Assembly (NCBI RefSeq): GCF_032854445.1
Contig: NC_088301.1
Coordinates: 24,970,402-25,034,401, forward strand
From: Liolophura sinensis
Taxonomy: Eukaryota > Mollusca > Polyplacophora > Chitonida > Chitonidae
Direction: 5' to 3'
Length of the DNA stretch: 64,000 bases
Of this stretch, positions 38,201-50,200 are shown in pieces. Position numbers and translations under genes: made by a program. How positions within the stretch are numbered: position 1 is the first letter of the stretch; each line of letters begins with the position of its first letter. The notes under the pieces were generated by a model. That model did no database searches, was not told the DNA's origin, and was given only the letters and a program-made list of their open reading frames with translations.

Positions 38201-41200
38201 TTCAAGTCCTGCTCATTCTGGCTTTTTCTCCGGCCGTACGTGGAAAGGTCTGCCAGCAACCTGTGGATGGTCGTGGGTTTCCTCCGGGCTCTGCCCGGTT
38301 TCCTCCCACCATAATGCTGGCCGCCGTCGTATAAGTGAAACATTCTTGAGGACGGCGTAAAACATCAAATCAAATAAATAAATAAATCCTACGCCGACGG
38401 TGAATAGTTCAAGATTCTTTAAGTAGTATCAGATTATGCTGTGTTTACACGGTGCGATCGATTTTGTCGTAGAACTTGTAGAATTAGACTATTGAAATGA
38501 GTGAATTGGTGATTGCAGCTGTTATAGTGGGATCAATGGTCTTTCTTACCAGGGTACGAAACAGAACATGAGGAAGATCTTGTAAGTCAAGAGACGCCAG
38601 CGGCAACGTACGAGAATGAAGTGTCCACGTCCGTTCCGGTAGAGGAATTCTGGGAACATGTTCAAAACAAAATTGCTTCCGGCGGTTTCAAGACCGATTT
38701 CGCGGTAAGCTCTGATTGTAAAGTTGTTGAAGAAATAACTACGTCACACACCAGCACGGCGCCATGACCCAGGAGCCTCCAAGCACTGCGGTCGCAGTTC
38801 ATGTTGGCTTCTTCTTCGGCCGTACGTGGGAAGGTCTGGCAAAAACCTGCAGATGGTCGTGAGTTTCCTCTGGGCTCTGCCTGGTTTCCGCTCACCATAA
38901 TTCTGGCCGCCGTCGTATAAGTAAAATATTCTTGAATACGTCGTAAAACACCAGTTAAAGAAATAAATAGAAACTACGTCACAAAGCGTGGCTGAAAGCG
39001 TATGAATTTTACCATTGCATTTAGTGGAAGTCTACCATGTTGTTAATAACAAGAAAACATACACATGTACCAGTATTCATGACAACATAATATGTCTTTA
39101 TCAGCGAAATTTAAAATCAGTCGTAGCATAAAAGACAGTTTGTTTGACTTACATGTGGTAAATGACCTAAACTTTCGCCCATGACCAAGTTGCACATTTT
39201 GAATGATACTGAGAGCTTTGTTTCTTCGGAAGGAAGGATGCTATCCTACTTAATCCTACTTAATTTTAGCATCAAAAGTAATATTTAATAACATTTTGTA
39301 AAATGCACTTTTTGTGCTAAATTTTTAGTCATTGGCCATACATAATGGTGTGAAATGGCTTTGTTTTAATATATGGATTACACAAATACTCAGTGTTCTT
39401 CGTCGGTTTTAATTGTCTATTTTTTTATTCAACTTGTCAGAAATTTCCAGCAGGTCTCCATGCCAAACATGAAGTGGCAGACCTACCACACAACAAACTC
39501 AAGAGTCGATATACAAATCTTGTTGCTTGTAAGTACATGGAAATTAGAATAATATAAATTTGAAAACACCGTTATAATCTTTCCAGAGCGTTTTGTTACA
39601 TACGCCCCAAGTTGGATAGTGCTAGTCATTCAGTCTAAACCAATGACAAACTGTATACCGTTGCCGCGAGAGATGCCATTTCAGTGTCGTTCTAAAACAG
39701 ATAATTTTTGCTCCAATGTGCTCTCATTGTTCATGAAGCCTTGGTGACAATGCGCGGTCAGCGCCGCTTGTATGTTTCTTTGGGCAGCCGTAATTACGTT
39801 CGCCGAAGACCACTTGTCTCTCATCAGTATGACACACGTAAGGGAAGGTTCGTCAGTAACTTGCCAAATGTCGGTAGATTATTCCGGGCATTCTGGTTTC
39901 TTCCACCGATTTACCTGACCCCCCATCATGTAAGTGGAAAGTCTTGAATGTGTCGTTAAGCTACAATCACAACAATCATGTAAAAAATCATTCGTCTTTT
40001 TACCAGCTTACTCAAAGAAGCATGGTTTCAATTTAATGTTCTTTTTCAGTTCCTTTTCTTCGTTTATTTTTCCAGATGACCATTCCCGTGTTGTATTGAA
40101 TCTACAAGGACCCAATGACAAATCAGACTATATCAACGCCTGTTACATCAACGTGAGCTTGAGTACCAGCTTTTAAGAATTAAATGAATTATTTTTAATA
40201 CCTAAATAATAGATGCTTTATTTTTGTAGTACATTCAAACCTATGGCGTGTCTGTGTCCTTATTAAAGTGCTTTGTACCGTTCTTTAAAGGAGAAGAAAA
40301 TTTAAATATCAAACAAATACCAATGAAAAGAGTATGTATTTCCTCGCAGGTACATGCCGTAAAAAATTCTAATATGTACCTCAAGTTGATAAATTATAAA
40401 TGAAGTCAGCGCCAAAATCCGCTGTGGGCGACTCCATTTTGCCTAGGAACTAGTCCTGAAGTCTTCTGTGTTAGGAGGAGAATTTTCGTCGGAAGCCGCC
40501 GAAGTGCAGTTCGTACATTTCCGGTAGAACTCTTCTTCCCAGAAGGTAGCGAACACTACTGTTCGTTTTCCGCTTGACGATCGGGAAACCGGAATGTTGG
40601 ACGCAGGTTTCGAGTTAACACGAACAAGCCGGCAGTTTTAACGACTCTGGCTGGCTGAGAGGCAACACACCCCTAGCATAAAATACAGGAGGATAAAGAC
40701 GGAGGATGCGATGGACTCAACCATTTACGCCAGCATTGCCGTTTTCAGGCTTTACGTGTATGGCACCAGATAGAAAAATCCACCAGATAGAAAATGTGCG
40801 CTTTTCAGCCCATAGTGTCATTTTTAAAAATTTTCTTCTCCTTTAACATTCTTACAGGTCAAACGTACATTTGACATTATGTTAGACGCGTCGTTAAATA
40901 GTTGTAAACAAACGTTTTTTTCTTAATAAAGCAGTCTAAATGTTTAAATGTCAAATTCGCTAATTAAAGTATCGAAGCATTAATAATATCAAGGTGTTCA
41001 AATGTATGACAAATTCTTGTTTCTTGTTTTAACCGATACCAAATTCCTCTTCAGGGATACAAAGAACCAAAAAAGTTCATCGCCTCACAAGGTAAAAGTC
41101 TCCGTTTTGGCTATTGTTCTTTTTAGAATAGTCTAGCGGACGTGTTGTAGCTTCAGACTGTAGGAAACATGAGCTATATGCTAGACACCGGCCTTACACA

Positions 41201-44200
41201 GAAAATTAATGCATTTGGTCGATCAGACTGTTCGTGGGACCTTGCACAATAACAGTAAACTTTCGACCAAGTTGGCATAACCGTGTTTGCGGACTCACCA
41301 ATATAATGCTTATATGCTGTATGGCACACGTGGGAAAGTTTGTTGGTCATTTGCCAAAGACTCTCAGGTTTCCTTCACTCATAAAAAATCTGGGTGAAGG
41401 TACTATATAATATGATCTCATTTCCACTTAGGTAATGAAGAACTGCATCACCATATGCTGGGAAAAACAAACGTAGTCTAAAATTTGGTTTCATCAAAGA
41501 GGTTGTATCGTTTTTCTGGACGCAAATATATGCTCTGTTCACTTATATTCACAGGACCAACTGATCTTATTATATACGACTTCATGCGCATGCTCTGGGA
41601 ACAGGATGTTGGGAAGGTTGTCATGGTGACAAACTTGTCCGAAAGCACTAAGGTCAGTCTGGAAACACTCTTTAAATTATAAAACATGTATGTAGCCCTA
41701 TTCAGAAAATCGACGTTCATTCAACCTGCTGGCATTACGTGTGTCAATTATCACGTCAAGCAGTATTTAACTGGGAAATAAAAAATGGCGACTTTTTTAT
41801 TTACAACAATTCTTAAAATCCTACGAACTTTGGGGCAAAATTTTGTCTACTACCTCAGGTATAGTGTGGATCCGTTAAGATTAAAGACATTTTTAATTGT
41901 TTAATGAATTTGCATATTGTATTAGCTGCACTGATGAAGCGCAGTATTGTATATGGCGCTTTACTGTAGTTATTGTAACTATTCATTTACGTTATAGAAA
42001 AAGTGTAACCAATATTGGCCCAATGAGGGGTCCACTTTGTTTGATACCATTGGAGTTACCCTTCTTGATGAGGAGTTTTATGCGAACTACACGATTAGAA
42101 CACTAGAGCTGAATAACACCAAGGTAAGTCTGTTCTCGTCGACACGATCTTAACTTACAATGCTGACATTTCGTCAACTTGCTAATTACCCATTTTACTG
42201 TGATATCGCATAGATTAAAAATATGCAAAATTTGATCACTTCGATTTTATTGAAATTGATTCTCAACTCTTAAGCACAGTAGTATCACTAATTGAAAAAG
42301 AGGATAAAAATGCAGTCTTTGTCTTATCTGGAGAAAAATAAATGTGAATTAGATAAATCTTTGGTTTCTGAAATGATTTCCCTTACCATTGTTCTTTCTT
42401 CTCACTATTCATCTGATCTTAATCTTTTCTTAGGAGAAGAACAAGACAAGGATTCTCAAACAGTTTCACTTCAAGGCTTGGCCAGATCACGGCGTTCCGG
42501 CAGACGCCACCGAGCTTCTCGACTTCCGGGATAAGGTTCTGAAGTACGGGTCGAATTTAGCTGGACCAATTGTCGTTCACTGCAGGTATGAAGTAGACTT
42601 TGTTCGGACAAAGTCAAGCCTTAGTGGACAGTTAATAAAACCAGAAACCAACAACATTGTTTAGAAAAAAAATTGTTTGAGAAAAACATTAAAAAAAATA
42701 TGAACAATAACAAGGACTGTCTTTGCTTTCTTAAATCAAACCATGTATGCCAAGTAGTAGGTTTGCCTTGAACGAATCCGGATTGTGACTTACCGTTATA
42801 TCTTCAATTTGTGTCGGAGAAGGTGCCGCAAACTACATAGTTTCAACAAATAATACACGGATATGACCAATCTCGATTCCACCTCGACTAATTATATCAC
42901 ATTACTTTTTGAACATGACAGTATGAAGTTTACTTGTTTGTCTTGGAACAGTGCTGGGATTGGACGCACCGGGACGTTCATAGCTCTGGACTACCTGATA
43001 AACCAGGCTAAGGAGGAAGGCGTGGTGGATGCACCGGCCTGTGTGATGACTCTGAGACAGCAGCGGGTCAACATGGTGCAGACAAAGGTACAGTGACCCT
43101 AAAATCACACGATTAACCCGGTTTAGACAAATAAACTCCCCGAGGCCAGAATTTATTGACTATATAAATAAAAATCGGATGAAAGAGCCTGAAATCTTAT
43201 GTGCAAATAAGGTCTTTAAGTAATATTATTTTTTTTTTCGATTTTTATTCCAGGAGAAAAGGGCTTATGAAAATATTTTTGTATGGTGGATATTTGGGAC
43301 GACAATTTGGTATATATCGTCTTTGCTTTGATAATAATATTCTAATTAAGGATGTGATGCATGTCTAATAAATTTAATTCAATGTTAATTTGTTTTTTTT
43401 ACATTCGAACACATGCCTTTAATCTCAATAAAGATAATATTTATGAGACACTTAAAAAATATAAATATGGTCAAAATCTAGATTGAACACATTTGTTTGC
43501 TGAAAGACCAAATTCTGGCGCAAATATATTTATTAAACATTTATGCTGCATCCCGATTGATAACATAATTAAACAAAAGACAGTTATATACTAAGAGGTG
43601 GCCCCATATTCCCACCATACAAAAAATTATTTTCAAATGTCTTTTTTATTGAAGATCACATTTACAACTACCTTTTCGCACTCTTTCATCTGAGCTTTAT
43701 GTAATTTTAATGTTTTCTCCACCTTTAAGTTGCGTGTTACCAACGGAATTTACTGAGAACCCCTTACCTAATAATAATTCGGTCTAGACTAATACATGCA
43801 AGTAAGGTTACCCTTCTTTCATTTAACAGCAGTTGTGGCAGTATGGTGTAACAATTCGTTACTATCTCTTCACCTCATTATCGGTAATTGTCCAAACTAC
43901 AATAAAACATTAAATTCACATAATTTATTAACATGTAAATTAACAACAATATATGACTATTTCATATCGTGGCGGGTGAAGACCGACAGGAACGGCTAAA
44001 CCATCTGTGCCGATATTTCTGTTGTGTGATTTGATATTATCGATTGTCAGCATGTTTAAACATTGCTGTATTGCTCACCAGGAGCAGTACGCGTTTCTAC
44101 TCGAGGCTCTGGCAGAAGCCCTGAAACTGAGCGACAGCTCTGTTCCCTCCGTGGACTTTGCAGCCGTGTACTCTGACCTTTGCACCGTTGACCCCGATTC

Positions 44201-47200
44201 TGGGCAATCCAAGATGGCCAAACAGTTTGAGGTTTTAATTCCTTCTAAAAACATTCCTTACAAAATACATGCAAACTCTTTTATAATAGAAATAAATATT
44301 TTTTATTATTGCTTTAATTTAATCTTTGTAGTTCTACTGATACACTGTTAAAATTGGATGGTGCAAGTTTACAGCAATAACTACTGGCTGTTTTGTACTT
44401 AACACTTTAAGTATAAAAAATGTTAGCTGTAAATGTCTAGATGATATTAACAATAATAATAATAAAATTATTGATGCCTCCTCATCTTGTAGTTGGTATT
44501 TTTATAGGTGAGAATCTGTGACAAAATTGAGTTTTACTGACATTCGGTTTTCACGGGTTAAAGAAAATAGAAAATTAAGACATAATGTTCCTGAGGTGGG
44601 TCTCTAACGACAGTTTTACAGTCCATAAAGTAGACGAAGTTCAGAACCATTCCGCTTGCTGTTTTAGGTCCTCCAGGAACTCTCTCAGCCCGCGGATAAG
44701 ATGAAAATGGAGTCAGCCAGACATCCGGACAACATTTCCAAGAACAGATACAATTGGTTTTTAGCTGGTAAGCCAATTAATTACAATCTTAAATCATACC
44801 GCGGAATAAATGCCTTAGATCGCACTATAATCGTGACTCTGTAATGCATGTGTAAATCCTAACCCCATGACCTGAACTATCTGGCAAATGGGATGAGCAG
44901 CCCAGTTATTAACTAATAGCACCCAAAAAGGTGGCTATCAAAGAAATGTTCTTTCCTGTATTCATTGTACGTAGTCACTGGATTAAAATATTATCTCCAG
45001 TTCGAGGTCCATTCCGTTGACTCTTCCGTGAAAGGCTGTAAACAACGTATTGTGCCTACAACAATGTACAAATATAATCGTTAGAACCTACATGAGAGGC
45101 CTGCGTGCAAGAAGCGAAACACTACGCGCCGTCTAATTAAACTGTTGCGCCTAATCAGCGCTTGTTCGGGAACGAGAACTTTCATGCATAATGATACGAT
45201 GCTGTGTCACCCCTGCTTGGCTGTGATAATTCAATGAATCTTGTGTTTCAGCGGATAATAGCAGGCCATATCTGTCAACGCCGGTGTCTGGCTGTAACGA
45301 TTACATTAATGCTGTATTCCTTCCGGTAAGTTCTTTTGTTCAGGAAGCCGTTCTTTCCCAGTGGCTTCAGGCATGACGTCGCGAATTCGTTCAGGCAATA
45401 TCGACAATATAATCGTCCTACCAGAGTGTAAACGACGTGACTTTATATAACACTAAAGCCTTTTTGGTGAATCCTATTCAGCAAATGTCTCAGCAGCGAT
45501 ACCTGGCGACACGAGCAGGGATAGCATGCCAAAGCCTCGCGGCACTTTACTAATTTATTTGTAGGAGCCGCCGTGCCGAAGTTCCTAGCCGCCTAGCTCA
45601 CGAGCCTCCCACCATTGCGATCTGTGTGAGCTTAAATCCTTTCTCTGGTTTGTTTGTTCACAAGAGACATTGCATTCTGATGATGTTCGAAAACGGTTCT
45701 GTGGTTTAGCACCTAGTTAATCTTTGTCGTTTTATCTTTATAAGGGGTATAAAAGAAAAAAGGGCTTTATCATCACTCAAACACCTCTTCCGAACACTGT
45801 GGTGGACTTTTGGCGCCTGGTCTACGACCATGGTGTCAGTACCGTCATCATGTTAGACCGTGTGAATACCGGGAATAAGGTGAGTAGATTGATGTGTAAC
45901 ACTGGGCATGTATTCGGGATATGTCTTTCAATCGTTAGGACACATGGGGCGCGGGTTCAAACCCGGTCGTGGACAAAGTTTTTTTTTTAGATTGTCCCTC
46001 TCTGACTGCTTGTGGCCTTTAGCTAAAACAAGCGGACGCCGAAGCCGACGCCTGTGTGGCTGTTTGCGTGGTCTAACGTTTGTACACTTGTCTTCCACCA
46101 GTATGGCGTCTATATCTGTACGTCACATGTGATAAAGTTTGTTAGTAACTTGTCAAAGGCCAGTGCTTAACATCGAGCATCCCTGCTTTCCTCGACCCAT
46201 AAAACTGACCATCTTGGTATAAATGAAAAAATTCTTGAGAATGGCATAGAAATAAATAAATAAATAAATAAATATTCCGTGTGTCTGAATGCGTGGAATT
46301 AGGTAGGTAGACACTCACAATGGCAATCTGTGCTAAACCTAACTGTTTTTCTGGTAACACAAGCAGTTAGAAGTTCAACCTAGTGTTGTGAAGGATACCT
46401 GATAAGTATTGGTCATCCTTTTCTATCATATTAGTCCATAATGAATTCCCTAAAATTCACCTTGTCATTGGATATAATTCTTATACTCGCTGTATGTCTC
46501 GCAGAGATCAAGTAGTTTTATCAATGTGCCGTATTCGGCATTCTCGCTTGACACACAATTAAATTCTTGATGGGAGCAGTTCTCTTGAGCATGTTGGATG
46601 TGATGCTCTATACGGCATCAAACATATCCGTGATGACTGCGCAGACTTAGCTCATGGTCGGGAAAAGCTCTACACAGTATACTCTACGTTTGATATATTT
46701 GACAGCATTGCTGGCGATGTTGTCATTAATTATTTAAAACCATAAGCCTATATCATAAAATGTAGTCCTTTATTATATATGTACAGACAAATGATATACA
46801 TACAAACGATTTTCTACGTTAAATGTTATAAGAACGTTATGGTTTTCGAGTTTTATCTAAAGTGTGGTTATTTTTTCAGATAATTTTAAACATATTCGTC
46901 TGTTTTGGTTTATATTTGATGTTCTCATTCTATCCAAAAGCATTCAATGGCTCCTGTTTTAAACTTGTTCTCGCCAAAAATTTGTGGCTGAAAAATTGCC
47001 GGTGGGACGTTAAAAGATAATCATTCATTCATTCATTCATTCTATCATATTAAAACAAAACCTTCGGACAGCTCATGCTGGCTTCCTCTGCGGCCGTACG
47101 TGGAAAGGTCTTTCAGCAACCTGTGGATGGTCGTGGGTTTCCCCCGGGCTCTGCCCGGTTTCCACCCCCCATAATGATAGCCGCAGTCGTATAAGTGAAA

Positions 47201-50200
47201 TATTCTTAAGTAGGACGTAAAACACCAGTCAAATAAATAAATAAAACCTTTGGAAGCAAATCTTGCGATTATAAATGTGAGCTTTTCCCCTTTATTTGAC
47301 AACTGGTCTAAGATTGTCGGATATCACCGTTAAGTCTTGCTGAAACACCATGTACGACGTTCATCACTTGTTCATTACTTGTAATTCAAACCCTTCAATT
47401 TTATCAAAAAACCAAAGACAGAATCAACTGGGGTAGAGATTAAAGTTGACAACAGCTGTTGTGAAAGTGTACATTTTTGCTGAGAGAAAAATGTAAATTC
47501 TTGTCAGCCAATAAAAGCATGCTTTTCTTGCTAACTATATACATTTCGATGCAACCTTCGGATGGTCGTCAGTTTCCCGCCTCCATAATGCTGGCCGCCG
47601 TCGTATAAGTGAAATATTCATGAGTACGGCGTAAAACACCAATTAAATAAATAAATAAAATGTACAAATCTAGTCTGTGCCCTTTTTTACTTCTCCTTAC
47701 GGAAAATAGTGTGTTTTTGGAGTAAATAAATGGTATTAGAACTTTCTGATACGGGCAGAGATTGCCCAATTCCGGCTGCCCACACAGAAATTTTAATTTT
47801 TGCTGAATGCAGTGTTCTCGGGATCATAACAATAATATCAGTGAAAATAAGCACTCACACAGCCGTTGAGACGGTCTGAAATGTTCGCTAGAGATCTCAT
47901 GCCATCCCCTGATATAATATAGCATCAACACTGATGTTTCAGCGCGAGTTCAAATTTGAAGTCACTCAGTATAATAAAATCAAAGGAAACGATATGGATA
48001 TCAAACACATGATTTTATGAAATTTGTTTTCTGGGAGACAGAGTGTAGGGATCTATTGGACAGATGAAGACGCAGTCTTTGGCCCGTTTAAAGTGGAGGT
48101 CACAGATGTGGAAAAGGCAGATGGATTTTCCTCTTGGACTTACCGGCTGACCCATAAAGACAAGGTAAAGTAGCTGTAAGGCCGAGGTAGTTAGCGTGCT
48201 AGCGCGGTATTATGACCTAGGAGCCTTTCACCAGTGCGGTCTGTGAGTTCAAGTCCAGCTGATGCTGTCTACGTCTCCGGTCGTATGTAGGAAGGTCTTT
48301 CAGCAACCTGCGGATGGTCGTGGGTTCAGCCCTGTTTCCACCATAATGCTGGCCGCCGTCGTATAAGTGAAATGTTCTTGAGCGCGGCGTAAAACGCCAA
48401 TCAAATAAATAAATAAATGTATCCTTAGGTGTGCCAAATGGAAACATTTAGTCGTTACGATCATATGCAGGATGGAAAATACTTTCAATGTTGAAATAAC
48501 TGGAGGATGGATCATGAAGGGGACACAACTTCTGTTAGTTCAAGCATAGTTGTGCGTTGAGATAATGCTTTATGTAATTTTTGTTTTGCGGATAATGATT
48601 ATGAAGAAGTGTATGTATTAAGACACATTAAATTAGAAATGCAGTGATTTTCAGTGATCTAAAACCCTCTAAATATCATTAATCAATACCCTCAATTCAT
48701 GTTCAATCCGATGCATTTGGTTAATTGTTAATATTCGTTTAATATTTCCAGAAAGCGGCTCAGCCTGTCAATCATTTCCGCTGTTCATTTTGGTCGAATA
48801 AACCAACATTGACGACTATTCCAGCGCTATTGGCTGTACTGCAAAGCGCTGAAATCTGGCAAGGCAAGACTGGTGGCGGACCTGTTTTAGTTCATTGCAG
48901 GTTAGTTTAACATTCGAAAGATTTACTGGAAAATAAAACAATTACCGTGTGTCTAGTTTTCTTGGAGAACGAGAATGTTTATTTGTTTAATCATCTGTTT
49001 GAAATATTTACGTGTTTCACTGAAGAATTTAATATTCCACTTTTCCAATATGGTGATCAGGTTTGTGGGTGGATAGAGCTTCACAATTACAACTTAGTAG
49101 TAATGGTCAATCTTTCCGATGCCTGATCGCTGCACGTGACGAGCCTGTTCGCCAGGGGCTTGTAGTCTACAAATAGAAACCTTTTACACAGAAACAGGGC
49201 CGAAAATGACCGAATGTGGGTACATGACGGAAACAAAAGCAGAGCGATGACAGTACATTTATTCAAATAAAGCCATAGCCTGGAGAAAATGTACAACGAC
49301 TTATTCCCCAAATCGATTTTTTGACTGAAGTCAAATATTGAAACCGGGATACACGACATATTTTGTGCCAGCAGGAGTTCAAATTTTGCAACATTTGTTT
49401 TGACGTAAGACGTATTAAGTGTATAGAAATTTGACTCAGTGGCCTAAAATTATGGATTTGAATCACATTTTAAATTTTGACTTAAGTCAGAAATGATTTG
49501 TGAAATCTGTGTCATTGGGCTTAATTCTACAAAGCGATCGTAGACTAAGTTTATTGTAACTATAATGACGGCAGATGTTAAAGACGTGTTCCCACTGTAT
49601 ACGTAACAGTCACTTTGTGTTATTCCAAACGCTGCTGCTGCATTAAAGTCTATCTGAATAACAGGACTTGCTTTCTTATGCATTTATTTCCAAATCGTTT
49701 GTATTAAAAACTCCAAAATAATCTCCATCATCTTTTTGATAATATCATCCCTGTTGTTTTCCAATTGTTGACATGTTGTTAGTTCCAGTTCTATTAACTT
49801 AACACATGCCAAGAGGATTAAACCGTAAAAGAAGCTCATGAAATGTCTCTGTGATTTAAACGGAAATCTATCTCTTTATCCAGGGATGGCGTGGACAACG
49901 AGTGGGTTGTTCTGCGTGGCTTGGTCTGTGCTAGAGAGACTGAAGGTTGACCACAATGTCAATATCTTGCAGACTATCAAACAGATGAGGAACAACAGAC
50001 CGGAGATTATTACAGATCTGGTACGAAAAACCTGTAACGGAGAGACATGACGTTGAAACTACCCCTTTAAAAAACTGTGGTTTATATACCACATATATAT
50101 GTGGTTTAAGCTGAAATTATTTTATTTACACCCCGTCCGTTGATCGTCTCAAAACGTTTTCTTTTTCAGATTTTCGTTCATAACTGTTCCCTGTATCACA

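Noticed and set aside
45931-45985. tRNA gene with a perfect B-box
   Set aside because: No matching acceptor stem, and it is followed by the family 5 body and AAATAAAT tail.
49838-50050. Independent 70-codon gene starting at ATG 49838
   Set aside because: It is the P-loop exon of gene B D2 read in the post-insertion frame plus intron bases.
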